From: Dehalobacter restrictus DSM 9455
Lineage (GTDB): Bacteria > Bacillota > Desulfitobacteriia > Desulfitobacteriales > Syntrophobotulaceae
DNA length: 64,000 nt
Direction: 5' to 3'
NCBI RefSeq assembly: GCF_000512895.1
Contig: NZ_CP007033.1
Span: 1,227,001 to 1,291,000 of the forward strand
In this document: in pieces, positions 8,735-18,288 of the stretch
Layout: each line of letters opens with the position of its first letter
Numbering within the stretch: position 1 is the stretch's first letter
Position numbers and translations under genes: made by a program
Notes under the pieces: generated by a model
Databases searched by the model: none
Told to the model about the DNA's origin: nothing
The model's input: only the letters and a program-made list of their open reading frames with translations

Positions 8735-9388
8735 TTAGGAAGCACTGGTAAATACCGGACAGCAGTCTTTCAAAGGACAGACCGGGCATTCCGGCTTCCG
8801 GGCATGGCAAAGTCTGCGACCGTGAAAAATCAAACGGTGATGGGTATCAATCCATAGTTCCATAGGGATAAGAGCGGTAAGCTCTTTTTCTACTTTAGAA
8901 GGGTCTTTTTCCCGGGACAGACCGAGCCGATTGGCAACCCTCAGTACGTGGGTATCCACAGGTAAAGCAGGAATGCCATAGGCGTTTGCTAAGACTACTC
9001 CGGCTGTTTTACGGCCAACACCCGGCATTTTTACGAGGTCATCCAGATTCGAGGGGACATCTCCGTGATGTTCTTCAATGAGCAGCTCGCAGGTCTGCAG
9101 AATATTTTTGGCTTTGGTGCGGAAGAGTCCGATCGGGCGAATGATTTCTTCAAACTCGCGGGGAGTGATCTCCAACATCTTTTTGGGAGTGGGGCAGCGT
9201 TCGAAAAGTACGGCTGTTACTTTGTTGACCTTTTGGTCTGTGGTCTGGGCACTGAGAATTGTTGCAACAAGGAGTTCAAAGGGGTTGCGAAAATTCAGCT
9301 CACAGTGCGCTTCCGGATAGGTTTGTTCTAAAATACAAAGAATGCGGTTTATTTTACAATCACGCATCATAAGTCTGTTGGGTTCCAT
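8735..9388 (-). CDS. nth: Endonuclease III
   Basis: DNA glycosylase/AP lyase that removes oxidised pyrimidines in base-excision repair. The helix-hairpin-helix LPGVGRKTAGVVLA-like segment (MPGVGRKTAGVV) carries the catalytic Lys, followed by the catalytic Asp in VDTHVLRV. The C-terminus has a full [4Fe-4S] ligand set in CHARKPECPVCPLKDCCP, spacing C-x6-C-x2-C-x5-C. About 217 residues from ATG 9388, which follows AAGGAG by six bases; a longer frame begins at GTG 9424. It lies directly behind the nucleoside kinase gene, with the longer frame overlapping that gene's end by eight bases, so the two are probably co-transcribed. Confidence 0.95.
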   Translation of the reverse strand: MEPNRLMMRDCKINRILCILEQTYPEAHCELNFRNPFELLVATILSAQTTDQKVNKVTAVLFERCPTPKKMLEITPREFEEIIRPIGLFRTKAKNILQTCELLIEEHHGDVPSNLDDLVKMPGVGRKTAGVVLANAYGIPALPVDTHVLRVANRLGLSREKDPSKVEKELTALIPMELWIDTHHRLIFHGRRLCHARKPECPVCPLKDCCPVFTSAS

Positions 9389-9416
9389 CATTTTCTCCTT
9401 GGATGATATGTTATGG

Positions 9417-10796
9417 CTATTCACTATAGATACTTCCTCCGATAAATTCCCGGAGAATTGAATTTAAGGGGATGTTGGATGTGTCCATGGGTTCAAAAAA
9501 CGACAGAAGATTTAGCAAACGAATTGAAGTATCGTAAAACATATTTGTTTCCTGAATTTTTTCAAGAAGAGGTTCGGCAAAGGAACGCAGGGCGTTCATT
9601 TCAAAGAGCAGGCTGGAATTAAACATGATATCTGCTTCTTCCTGGTAGCGGAAAACGCTGGTATTTTCCCCGCGTCTGACACTTGGCCACTGATTCAGAG
9701 TCCGCTCCGGGCCAAAGCCCCTGAATTTATCGTCGCGTACGATTCGTCTGATCAGTCTCGCCTCAGTTGTCGGGACGCGGTTGTGGCGGTCGATATTCAG
9801 CAGGAAAAGCGCACTGATATAGACTTTAAAGAACGAATTTCTGTTAATGGTAAGTAAACCTGGGTTCAGGGCATGGATGCCTTCGACCAGCAGGATATTG
9901 TCCGAGTCAAGACGGATACAATTTCCGTCCAGATTTCTCTTTCCGGTGAAAAAGTTGAATACCGGTGTCTGGACCGTTTCTCCCATAATCAGTTTATCCA
10001 GATGTTCATTGAGCAGCGCAAGGTCCAAGGAGTATAGGGTATCAAAATCCAGCTGTCCGGAAGCATCACGCGGAATGTTTTCCCGATTCAGGTAATAGTT
10101 GTCCAGAGATAAGGAAATCGGTTTCAGGCCGTTGACGATCAGCTGAGTCGAGAGACGATGGGTAAAGGTCGTCTTCCCTGATGAGGATGGTCCTGAAATC
10201 AGCACGATTCTGACATTTTTATTTTCATTGGTTATTATATCCGCAATGTCCGCGATCTTTTTCTCCTGGAGAGCTTCAGCAATATTAATGAGATCGATGG
10301 AGTGGCCGTTTCTGATATAGGAATTCACGTCCTTGACCTCAGCCAGATCCAGGACTTCAAGCCAGCGTTGCGTTTCCGTATAGGTTGCTGAAAGCTTTTT
10401 GGGAAGAACAAAGTCTGCCAAATAACCGGACTCATCAGAAAAATCCAGAATAAATCCCGGCTGAAAAGGAATAAGCCGAAAATCCTTGATGGCAGAAGTA
10501 TCCTCGAAGGCGGAATAAATTGATTTTATGATGGCTTCATCCAATTTGTAGATATGAAAATTCTCTTCTTTCCCCAAAAATTCAATGCAGTTTTTATTAT
10601 AAGCCCAGCTCTTTAACGCTGTTTCAATCTGTCTGACTTCTCTGGGAGAGACCAAGGAGCCGGAAAATTCGCAATAAACGCCGTCAAGGATGGAATAAGG
10701 AATCTTCAGCATTTCTTCGGGGAACAGTTCCTGGATTACCTTGATTAAGCCGAGCAGCAAAGTCTGTCTGTATTTGCGGGTGAAATTATCTTTCAT
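9417..10796 (-). CDS. Uridine kinase-like nucleoside kinase
   Basis: A 459-residue protein with a uridine/cytidine kinase-like P-loop domain in the C-terminal two thirds: Walker A GPSSSGKTTF near residue 203, SLDNYYLNRE (nucleoside-binding Asp region) near 231, LLVEGIHALNPGL near 282 and the lid segment RLIRRIVRDDKFRG near 340. The N-terminal approximately 170 residues resemble the accessory region of the longer Firmicute nucleoside kinases that contain a threonyl-tRNA-synthetase-like part; this copy is shorter than the usual 550 residues. Likely reaction: phosphorylation of a nucleoside for pyrimidine salvage; substrate not established. Expressed with nth. Confidence 0.8.
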   Translation of the reverse strand: MKDNFTRKYRQTLLLGLIKVIQELFPEEMLKIPYSILDGVYCEFSGSLVSPREVRQIETALKSWAYNKNCIEFLGKEENFHIYKLDEAIIKSIYSAFEDTSAIKDFRLIPFQPGFILDFSDESGYLADFVLPKKLSATYTETQRWLEVLDLAEVKDVNSYIRNGHSIDLINIAEALQEKKIADIADIITNENKNVRIVLISGPSSSGKTTFTHRLSTQLIVNGLKPISLSLDNYYLNRENIPRDASGQLDFDTLYSLDLALLNEHLDKLIMGETVQTPVFNFFTGKRNLDGNCIRLDSDNILLVEGIHALNPGLLTINRNSFFKVYISALFLLNIDRHNRVPTTEARLIRRIVRDDKFRGFGPERTLNQWPSVRRGENTSVFRYQEEADIMFNSSLLFEMNALRSFAEPLLEKIQETNMFYDTSIRLLNLLSFFEPMDTSNIPLNSILREFIGGSIYSE

Positions 10797-10940
10797 CGTA
10801 TTTCGCCTTGCTTTCTGGTTGATTTGAGGAATGTCAAGCCATATGAGTCATTTTATCCAGTGCATCAGTTGCTTATCCAATATATTCTTGCTCAGGCGTA
10901 AAATACCTTGTCTTGTGTTCAAAATAATACAGGATAATCC

Positions 10941-10969
10941 TTGATAGTTAAGCAGGATTCTATTATAGT
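10941..10969 (+). promoter_or_regulatory. Sigma-A promoter for thrC
   Basis: TTGATA (10941-10946), a 17-base spacer, then TATAGT (10964-10969). Transcription would begin near 10976, about 88 bases before the thrC start. No T-box or riboswitch signature is seen in that leader. Confidence 0.65.
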
Positions 10970-11063
10970 TATATTGTTTTTACGTGTCTTTTCATATAAA
11001 ATCAAGTAAAATATCAATTATTGATGATTGAAATATTGCACAGTGATTATTGGAGGAGAAAAA

Positions 11064-12545
11064 ATGTATCTTAGTACCCGCGGCAACATTGATGCTCAAA
11101 CCTCTGCCCAGGCGATTGCTCTAGGAATGGTACCTCAGGGAGGACTATTTGTTCCTCAGGAGATCCCCTGCGTGGATTGGAAACAATATGCCAACTGCAG
11201 TTACGCCGAGCTTGCGCTGCAAATTATGAAGCTGTATTGCGGAGATCTACCGGCAGGAACGCTGGAAGAGGCAGTCAAAGTATACGGAGACGGACGTTTT
11301 GATACGTCAAACCCCGCACCGCTTGTTGAAGTCGGTGGCTGCGGGATGCTGGAACTCTGGCACGGCCCGACCGCTGCTTTTAAGGATATGGCCCTGCAGG
11401 TGCTGCCTTATCTGCTTACTGCAAGTATTAAAGAACTTGGACTTGATGTGGAAGTTCTGATTCTTACGGCGACTTCCGGAGATACCGGCAAGGCCGCCTT
11501 GGACGGATTTAAGGATGTTCCGGGTACCCGGATTGTGGTTTTTTATCCCGACGGCGGCGTCAGTGCTGTGCAGGAGCGCCAGATGGTTACGACAGGCGGA
11601 GGAAATACTTTCGTTGTGGCGGTCAACGGAAATTTTGACGAGTGCCAGACTGCAGTTAAAAAGATTTTTTCATCTGAAGAACTGCGCCAAAAATTGAATG
11701 CCAACCATATGGTTTTCTCCTCAGCGAATTCCATTAACTGGGGAAGACTGCTGCCTCAAATTGTTTATTATTTCTGGGCTTATCTCGAGGCAGTAAGACT
11801 CGGAAGAACTGCTGCGGAAGAGAAAATCAACATCGTGGTTCCCACGGGTAATTTTGGCAATATTCTGGCCGCTTATTATGCTAAGAGAATGGGACTGCCA
11901 CTGGGCAAGCTGATTTGTGCATCGAATAAAAACAATGTGCTTACAGACTTCTTCACTGCCGGAACTTATGAAAGCAATCGTCCGTTTTATCTGACTTCGT
12001 CACCTTCAATGGACATCCTTATTTCCAGCAATTTTGAGCGCTTTTTGTTTGAAGTATCCGGAAGGGATGCCGGCAAGACCAGTAGCTGGTTCCAACGTCT
12101 CTCCAGCGAAGGGAAGTTCAGTGTGGATCCGGATACTTTGACTGCCTGTAGGGAGAATATGATCGCTGGCTGGACGGATGAAGAGGGTGTTTTCGAAACC
12201 ATCAAAAAAGTGTATGAAGAAGACAACTATCTGCTGGACCCGCATACGGCTGTCGCGATGAAGGTTTACAACGATTATCGAGAAAACAGCGGGGACAAAA
12301 CCTTTACTGTCCTGACTTCAACGGCGAGTCCTTTCAAGTTTGCTCAAAGCGTGCTGACAGCAATTGCCGGTGACAGCTACAGAGAATGTGGCCCCTGGGA
12401 AGCGTTGACCAGGCTCAGCGCTTTGACAGGCTGGGATATCCCTTCCGGGCTGCAGGGTTTAAGAGAGAAGCCTGCCCAGAAGGTATACAGGTGCCAGCCG
12501 GAGGAAATTACCGCTTATCTGGAAAGGAAATTTCTCAAGGACTAG
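11064..12545 (+). CDS. thrC: Threonine synthase
   Basis: PLP-dependent last step of threonine biosynthesis, O-phosphohomoserine to threonine, in the cytoplasm. The PLP lysine lies in GPTAAFKDMALQ (near residue 103), the cofactor phosphate loop in TATSGDTGKAA, and a conserved PTGNFGNILAAYYAKRMG follows at about 263-280. About 493 residues, the length of the fungal/enterobacterial-type long form. The ATG at 11064 is chosen over TTG 11028 because GGAGGAG stands six bases before it and MYLSTRGN is the usual beginning. It has its own promoter and appears monocistronic; hom and thrB are not in the window. Confidence 0.95.
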   Translation: MYLSTRGNIDAQTSAQAIALGMVPQGGLFVPQEIPCVDWKQYANCSYAELALQIMKLYCGDLPAGTLEEAVKVYGDGRFDTSNPAPLVEVGGCGMLELWHGPTAAFKDMALQVLPYLLTASIKELGLDVEVLILTATSGDTGKAALDGFKDVPGTRIVVFYPDGGVSAVQERQMVTTGGGNTFVVAVNGNFDECQTAVKKIFSSEELRQKLNANHMVFSSANSINWGRLLPQIVYYFWAYLEAVRLGRTAAEEKINIVVPTGNFGNILAAYYAKRMGLPLGKLICASNKNNVLTDFFTAGTYESNRPFYLTSSPSMDILISSNFERFLFEVSGRDAGKTSSWFQRLSSEGKFSVDPDTLTACRENMIAGWTDEEGVFETIKKVYEEDNYLLDPHTAVAMKVYNDYRENSGDKTFTVLTSTASPFKFAQSVLTAIAGDSYRECGPWEALTRLSALTGWDIPSGLQGLREKPAQKVYRCQPEEITAYLERKFLKD

Positions 12546-12657
12546 TACCTATGTTGGACATATTTGGATTTGCACTTGCATTTGAAAATATCATCAAGTA
12601 AAATAATTAATTGGAAGGATGGGGAACCTTCCTGGGAGAAAAGGTGGACGAGGTGGC

Positions 12658-12692
12658 TGAAACAGGCAGTGGAACGTACGCTGCCTGTTTCA
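12658..12692. repeat. Perfect 12-bp inverted repeat after thrC
   Basis: TGAAACAGGCAG (12658-12669) pairs exactly with CTGCCTGTTTCA (12681-12692), leaving an 11-base loop. No T tract follows, so it is not a standard terminator. The 373-base gap between thrC and acsA also holds a small GGAAGG/CCTTCC hairpin near 12613 and the terminator at 12782; nothing else was recognised in it. Confidence 0.6.
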
Positions 12693-12781
12693 CTTATTGA
12701 TCTATAAGCAGGAATGAATGATCAGATGAGAAGCAAGATATTTAAAGACACATATAGATAAGATGATAAAGAAATCTGGAG

Positions 12782-12804
12782 ATACCGGCGAAGGCCGGTA
12801 TTTT
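12782..12804 (+). terminator. Probable terminator between thrC and acsA
   Basis: ATACCGGC (12782-12789), loop GAAG, GCCGGTAT (12794-12801), then T4 and a further T-rich GCGTTT. The stem is strong and the T tract short. Confidence 0.6.
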
Positions 12805-12918
12805 GCGTTTAACCCTTAAATACGGGCAATTGGCTCCAAAGCAGACGATTTGGACAGTCGGTTGTGATATGATGAAAAAAATAAAAATTATCGTTGGGTC
12901 GGTAAGGAGGAAAAAGAG

Positions 12919-14850
12919 ATGTCCAAAGAGATTACCCTAAGTTCAGAAAATAAACACGTCTTTCAGAGTTCAGAGGAATTCAGGAAAGATGCTCTCATTT
13001 CCGACCCGGGCATTTATCAAAAGGCAGAAGACAGATTGGCCTTTTGGGAAGAGAGGGCTTCAACGCTTAGTTGGTTCAAAAAATGGGATACGGTTCTAGA
13101 GTGGAATCCGCCATTTGCCAAATGGTTTAACGGCGGTAAACTCAATGCGTCCTACAATTGTTTGGACCGGCATTTGGCCGGGCCCCGGGCGGATAAAAAT
13201 GCCATTGTTTTTGAAGGCGAAAATGGTGATACCCAAATGCTCACCTATAAGGAATTGCATCATGAAGTCAGCAAATTTGCGGGGGTACTTCGCTCTCTGG
13301 GTGTGAAAAAGGGGGATGTTGTCACCATTTATATGCCAATGATTCCGGAAGCAGTCGTTGCCATGCTGGCCTGCTCCAGAATCGGAGCGCCCCACAGTGT
13401 GGTCTTCGGCGGATTCAGCGCTGAGGCCATTCGGGATAGAATCAATGATGCTAAATCGAAGATTGTGATTACGGCTGATGCCGGCTATCGCCGCGGAAAG
13501 GTTCTTCCGCTCAAAGAAAATGTCGATGAGGCTCTGAAAGGTGTCGCGGAAATCGATAAAGTCATCGTGGTCAGACGGGTAGGCCTAGATAATGCCGTAC
13601 AAGGAGAAAGAGATGTCTGGTACCATGAGCTGATGAAGGATGCTGCAGCCGATTGTCCGGCTGAAGAAATGGATGCGGAAGATATTTTGTTCATCCTATA
13701 TACGAGCGGCACCACCGGAAAGCCTAAAGGCGTTGTGCATACGACCGGTGGTTACCTGACAGGTGTTTCGACGACCCATCAGTACATCTTTGATCTGAAG
13801 GAAAACGATGTTTATTGGTGTACGGCGGATATCGGCTGGATCACAGGCCACAGCTATCTGGTATATGGACCGCTGGCCAACGGTGCGACGGTATTCCTCT
13901 TTGAAGGGACGCCTGACTATCCTGCGAAGGACAGATACTGGGAACTGATTGAAAAGTACGGGGTAACCATTTTGTATACCGCGCCTACGGCAATCAGGAC
14001 CTTTATGAAATGGGGAGAGAGCTATCCCCAGAAAAGAAACTTGAACAGCCTAAGGCTCCTCGGGACGGTTGGAGAACCGATCAATCCTGAAGCCTGGTTA
14101 TGGTATCACAAGCATATCGGCGGAGAAAGATGCCCGATCGTCGATACCTGGTGGCAGACGGAAACAGGAATGATTATGATTTCAGCTCTGCCGGGAGTAA
14201 CCGACATGAAGCCCGGTTCCTGTTCTGTGCCTTTCCCGGGTGTCAAAGCCGAAATATTGAACAGATCCGGACAGCCGGTTCAAAACGGAGAGGTTGGATT
14301 CGTGGCGATCACCGAACCCTGGCCGGCAATGCTCAGAACGGTTTATGGTGATGACAAGCGCTATAAGGACACCTACTGGGGCACATGGCCAGACAGATAC
14401 TTTGCCGGGGACGGGGCCAAAATCGATGAAGACGGTTATTTCTGGATTATTGGCAGAGTCGATGATGTCATCAATGTTTCCGGTCATCGAATCGGTACAG
14501 CTGAAGTCGAAAGCGCCCTTGTTGAGCATCCGGCTGTGGCTGAAGCTGCCTGCATCGGTAAAAGCCATGAAGTGAAAGGGCAGGCGATCGCAGCTTTCGT
14601 CACCCTCCGTGAAGGGGTTGCAGCCAGGGAAGACTTGGTGAATGAACTTAAGAATCATGTTGCCGCCAAAATCGGGGCAATCGCCAAGCCTGATGAAATT
14701 CACCTTACGGAAGAATTGCCGAAAACCCGCAGCGGAAAAATTATCCGCAGAATCTTAAGAGATATTGCTGAAGGGAGGGCAATCGGCGATACGACGACCC
14801 TTGCCGATGCCTCAGCAGTTGAAGCGCTGCAGCAGATTGGGAAGCAGTAA
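12919..14850 (+). CDS. acsA: Acetyl-CoA synthetase
   Basis: AMP-forming acetate activation: acetate, ATP and CoA to acetyl-CoA, via acetyl-AMP, in the cytoplasm. At 643 residues it is the full family length. The adenylation P-loop [20 protein letters not shown] (about 268-287), the TWWQTETG motif (about 412-419), the hinge [14 protein letters not shown] and the C-terminal [14 protein letters not shown] are all intact. The Lys in SGK is the residue known to be acetylated in AcsA regulation; acuA, the acetyltransferase for this, lies at 20.5 kb. TAAGGAGG precedes the ATG. A terminator follows, so the gene is transcribed alone. Confidence 0.95.
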   Translation: MSKEITLSSENKHVFQSSEEFRKDALISDPGIYQKAEDRLAFWEERASTLSWFKKWDTVLEWNPPFAKWFNGGKLNASYNCLDRHLAGPRADKNAIVFEGENGDTQMLTYKELHHEVSKFAGVLRSLGVKKGDVVTIYMPMIPEAVVAMLACSRIGAPHSVVFGGFSAEAIRDRINDAKSKIVITADAGYRRGKVLPLKENVDEALKGVAEIDKVIVVRRVGLDNAVQGERDVWYHELMKDAAADCPAEEMDAEDILFILYTSGTTGKPKGVVHTTGGYLTGVSTTHQYIFDLKENDVYWCTADIGWITGHSYLVYGPLANGATVFLFEGTPDYPAKDRYWELIEKYGVTILYTAPTAIRTFMKWGESYPQKRNLNSLRLLGTVGEPINPEAWLWYHKHIGGERCPIVDTWWQTETGMIMISALPGVTDMKPGSCSVPFPGVKAEILNRSGQPVQNGEVGFVAITEPWPAMLRTVYGDDKRYKDTYWGTWPDRYFAGDGAKIDEDGYFWIIGRVDDVINVSGHRIGTAEVESALVEHPAVAEAACIGKSHEVKGQAIAAFVTLREGVAAREDLVNELKNHVAAKIGAIAKPDEIHLTEELPKTRSGKIIRRILRDIAEGRAIGDTTTLADASAVEALQQIGKQ

Positions 14851-14908
14851 GAGAGCAGGTATTAAAATTAAGCATTACGAGCAGGTACAAATGTCCCGGC
14901 TAAAATAA

Positions 14909-14957
14909 GCAAGAGCACTGCTGCTGTCATAAACAGTCAGAAGTGCTCTTTGCTTTG
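14909..14957 (+). terminator. Terminator after acsA
   Basis: GCAAGAGCACT (14909-14919) pairs with AAGTGCTCTTTGC (14941-14953) with one bulge, and an inner CTG/CAG-type stem closes the loop. A T-rich end (TTTGCTTTG) follows. Confidence 0.65.
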
Positions 14958-15120
14958 TAGGCCTTATGAACATCAATTGCTTTCTTAATTGGACAATGAT
15001 TGGTCATGTCATAGATTTTTGTTTCCTGATATACAACATTTTGGACTGTCATTTGCATAATAATTCCGAAAAGCAGGAATGATTAATATCAGCATTCTCT
15101 TCAGTAAAGGAGCACGTTTT

Positions 15121-15597
15121 ATGGCTGTAAAATTTATTCCGATGGTCTATACATTTATTTTTGTATTGACTATGGTTGCCGTTGTTCCGAGAGCAGAAAT
15201 TCGAAGACTATCGATCTACGGAATCATATTCGGGGCTATATTTGATGTTATTGCGGCGGGCATCGGCTATTTCACCGGATTGTTCGGGTATATCAATTAC
15301 CAGGAGTTCGGGATAATGGCAGTGCATTTTTTTGCTCCGATATCCTGGGCAGTATTTTATGTTATATACTTCTATTTATTACCTAAGAAAAATATTTACC
15401 GCTATGTTTATGTCTTATCCGGGATATTTTACAGCGTGATGTTTTCTCAGGTGATCTCAAAACTGGGAATTATAAATACGGGTCCGCTGGTTTATCCCAT
15501 CATCCTCTTTATTATCTGGTTCCCATTGGCGACGTGGGGTTATTTGAAACTTGTTGATTACGATAAAAAACCAGGAGCTAAAACAGAAGACACTTGA
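15121..15597 (+). CDS. Small polytopic membrane protein, unknown function
   Basis: About 158 residues from ATG 15121, selected because AAAGGAG stands eight bases before it (an ATG at 15079 in the same frame lacks a ribosome site). Four or five hydrophobic helices span nearly the whole length: near 5-22, 30-50, 60-80, 90-112 and 118-140, ending in a short Lys-rich, cytoplasmic tail. The layout resembles small membrane proteins often found in spore-forming Firmicutes, but I do not recognise a named family. It is flanked by terminator-like structures and seems monocistronic. Confidence 0.65.
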   Translation: MAVKFIPMVYTFIFVLTMVAVVPRAEIRRLSIYGIIFGAIFDVIAAGIGYFTGLFGYINYQEFGIMAVHFFAPISWAVFYVIYFYLLPKKNIYRYVYVLSGIFYSVMFSQVISKLGIINTGPLVYPIILFIIWFPLATWGYLKLVDYDKKPGAKTEDT

Positions 15598-15708
15598 TCA
15601 AAATTTCAACCTTATTATTAGATTAAAGATAGATAATAAATTAAATAGACTTATATAGACCTTGGAAAATTTAAGGTATAATGAAGCTTATAAAATAAAT
15701 TTGCAATA

Positions 15709-15821
15709 GTACCATGTCAACCCTAAATTCATATACTGTCAGCAGATTTCTCGTAATACCGCCTTGTCTTACCAAGAAATCTGCTCGCCATTTATTGTAA
15801 TTTTAGGGGTTATTATGGTAC
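15709..15821. repeat. Nested palindromic element, copy 1
   Basis: Outer arms GTACCAT (15709-15715) and ATGGTAC (15815-15821); next AACCCTAAA (15719-15727) against TTTAGGGGTT (15802-15811); inner arms AGCAGATTTCT (15741-15751) and AGAAATCTGCT (15775-15785), 11 bp perfect. The whole 113 bases can fold into one long hairpin. Its outer sequence resembles the hairpin at 22014-22115. It reaches into the 5' region of the CYTH gene. It may be a miniature inverted-repeat element or a structured leader. Confidence 0.55.
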
Positions 15822-15841
15822 TCGTATGGGAGTTGGGGATA

Positions 15842-16330
15842 TTGGGACTGGAGATTGAGCGCAAGTACCTTGTTCATCAGCATCTTCTGCCGGAACTGAA
15901 GAAAGGGGAACGGATGATTCAAGGTTATCTTTCGGAAAAACCATCGGTCAGGTTCAGAATCAAGGGAAATCAAATGATGTTGACAATCAAGGATTATTAT
16001 ACGAAAAACAGGCGGTTCGAGTTGGAGACTCCGGCCAAGGAAGTAACGGAGGATGAGGTTCGGAAGCTTATGTCCTTGGCAATAAGCCCGCCCATCATTA
16101 AGACGAGATATACAGTGAAGAGCGGTCAGGGAATAATCTGGGAGATTGATGTTTATGAAGAGGAAAATACCGGCTTGATTACGGTGGATGCAGAAATTCC
16201 GCAGGAAGATTATCCGCTGGAATTTCCGGAATGGGTTGCCGGTGACCGTGAAATAACCGGCGAGAAGCGCTACACAAATCTTAATCTTGGCAGGAAGCCT
16301 TATACAACATGGGCAGATTTAGCCGAATAA
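15842..16330 (+). CDS. CYTH domain protein
   Basis: Member of the CYTH (CyaB/thiamine triphosphatase) superfamily, about 162 residues. The defining EIERKYLV motif stands at the N-terminus, followed by the alternating charged strands of the tunnel fold: SVRFRIKG, MMLTIKDYY, RRFELET, KTRYTVK, IWEIDVYEEENTGLITVDAE. Such enzymes bind triphosphates or polyphosphate with metal ions; the substrate here is not known. The start TTG 15842 follows GGGAGTTGGGG and gives MGLEIERKYLV, which fits family members; an ATG at 15815 lies within the palindromic element and would add nine residues. Confidence 0.85.
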   Translation: MGLEIERKYLVHQHLLPELKKGERMIQGYLSEKPSVRFRIKGNQMMLTIKDYYTKNRRFELETPAKEVTEDEVRKLMSLAISPPIIKTRYTVKSGQGIIWEIDVYEEENTGLITVDAEIPQEDYPLEFPEWVAGDREITGEKRYTNLNLGRKPYTTWADLAE

Positions 16331-16474
16331 AAAGATACCAACCTGTCGTTTACACAGACTGGTATTCTTGTTATTAAGGGCAAACAATTAGTATTAATTT
16401 GCTCAACAAATTAGTAATTTTTTCTTTTACTGTGTATAATATTTCGAGAAGATCAATTATTTGGAGGGATCAGT

Positions 16475-18274
16475 TTGTCAGAGACGTTACGTTCAAGGGA
16501 AGAAATCCCGCAGGAATATAAATGGAGACTCGAAGATATTTTTGCCAGTGATCAGGACTGGGAGACAATGTTTAGCGAAACAGAAAAGATGATTGGGCTT
16601 TCCGCAAAATATCAGGGACAGCTTGCCGGCGGTGCGGACATTTTTGTTGAATGTATGGAATGGGCAGACCGTTTCAGCCTGAACCTGGAAGAACTGTTTA
16701 CGTACGCCCGGATGAGAAGGGATGAAGATAACCGGATTTCCCGTTACCAGGGGATGACAGACCGGGCGACAATGCTTTCAGTACAGGCCGGAAGCGCCTT
16801 GTCCTTTATTGTTCCGGAAATCCTGGCTATTCCGGATGAACGCTTTAGTGAGATTCGTCAGGATGAGAGATTGCAGATTTATCATCATTACCTGGAAAAT
16901 ATCTTGAGACAAAAACAACATGTCTTGAGTCTGGCCGAGGAAAAAATCCTGGCTGAAACAGGCGAACTGGCTTCAGCACCAAGCACGATTTTCAGCATGG
17001 CCAACGATGCGGATCTGAAAATCGGTCCGATCAAGGATGAAGAAGGCCGGGAAATTGAACTGACCAAGGGAAATTTTATCCGGTATATGGAAAGCAAAGA
17101 CCGTAGAGTCAGACAGGATGCGTTTACGACGATGTATGCGGCTTACGGCAAACAAATAAACTCCTGGGCGGCAATGCTCGGAGCGAGTGTCAAGGCCGAT
17201 GTTTTTTATGCAAGGGTCAGACACTATGATTCTGCGATTCAAAGCGCTCTTGACGACGACAAAGTGCCACTTTCCGTTTACGACGCGCTGATACAGACAG
17301 TTCATGACTATTTGCCGCAGTTCCAGCGGTATATCCAGCTGCGCAAAAAAGTCCTCGGCGTTACTGAGTTGCATATGTATGATATTTATGTTCCTTTCGT
17401 CCCTGAAATGGATACGCATATTCCGTTTGAGGAAGCGAAATCCATTGCACGCGAAGGGCTGAAACCTTTGGGAGAAGAGTATCTGGACATTCTGGACGAA
17501 GGATTTCGTTCCGGCTGGATCGATATCTATGAGAATATCGGCAAAACAAGCGGAGGCTACTCCTGGGGCACGTACAGCTCCCATCCTTATGTTTTGCTGA
17601 ATCATCAGAATACGCTGGATTCCCTGTTTACGCTGGCCCATGAAATGGGGCATTCCCTGCACACGTATTTATCAAATAAAAACCAGACGCATCTTTATGC
17701 AGGATATAAAATATTTGTGGCCGAGGTTGCGTCCACACTGAACGAATCCCTGGTTATGCGTCATATGATCAATGCCTCGAATGACAGTAAAATGAAGGCC
17801 TATCTGATTAATCATTATCTGGAACAATTCAGGGGAACCGTGTTCAGGCAGACCATGTTCGCAGAGTTTGAAAAGGAAATACATGCTGCAGCCGAACGGA
17901 ATGAATCCCTCACGGCGGACTACCTGTCCGAAATTTACCGGGACCTGAACTTGAAATATTTTGGGTCAGACATTGTCTTGGATGAACAGATCAATATGGA
18001 ATGGACACGGATTCCGCATTTTTATAATGCTTTCTATGTTTATAAGTATGCGACAGGATTTTCAGCAGCGACGGCTCTCGCTCAGCAAATCGTGCAGGAA
18101 GGGGAACCTGCTGTACAGCGGTATCTGGCGTTTTTGTCCAGCGGAGGCTCAGATTATCCGATCGAACTTCTGCGCCAAGCCGGAGTCGATATGGAAAAAC
18201 CGGAACCGGTTAAGCAGGCACTGGATGTTTTTGTGGAGCTGCTCGATCAGCTGGAAAAACTTGTAAGCGAATAA
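16475..18274 (+). CDS. pepF: Oligoendopeptidase F
   Basis: Cytosolic M3-family zinc peptidase of 599 residues that cuts oligopeptides. The zinc motif HEMGHSLHTY (HExxH) lies at about residues 388-397, with the third ligand Glu in AEVASTLNESL about 25 residues later. The N-terminal region RSREEIPQEYKWRLEDIF is typical of PepF. GGAGGG stands seven bases before the TTG start. The following mrp-like gene overlaps in spacing, with its ribosome site directly behind the stop codon, so the two are likely in one transcript although no functional link is known. Confidence 0.95.
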   Translation: MSETLRSREEIPQEYKWRLEDIFASDQDWETMFSETEKMIGLSAKYQGQLAGGADIFVECMEWADRFSLNLEELFTYARMRRDEDNRISRYQGMTDRATMLSVQAGSALSFIVPEILAIPDERFSEIRQDERLQIYHHYLENILRQKQHVLSLAEEKILAETGELASAPSTIFSMANDADLKIGPIKDEEGREIELTKGNFIRYMESKDRRVRQDAFTTMYAAYGKQINSWAAMLGASVKADVFYARVRHYDSAIQSALDDDKVPLSVYDALIQTVHDYLPQFQRYIQLRKKVLGVTELHMYDIYVPFVPEMDTHIPFEEAKSIAREGLKPLGEEYLDILDEGFRSGWIDIYENIGKTSGGYSWGTYSSHPYVLLNHQNTLDSLFTLAHEMGHSLHTYLSNKNQTHLYAGYKIFVAEVASTLNESLVMRHMINASNDSKMKAYLINHYLEQFRGTVFRQTMFAEFEKEIHAAAERNESLTADYLSEIYRDLNLKYFGSDIVLDEQINMEWTRIPHFYNAFYVYKYATGFSAATALAQQIVQEGEPAVQRYLAFLSSGGSDYPIELLRQAGVDMEKPEPVKQALDVFVELLDQLEKLVSE

Positions 18275-18288
18275 TGGAGGTAAAAAAG

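Noticed and set aside
16973-17662. 229-codon minus-strand ORF opposite pepF
   Set aside because: Antisense shadow of a gene with an intact HEMGH zinc motif.
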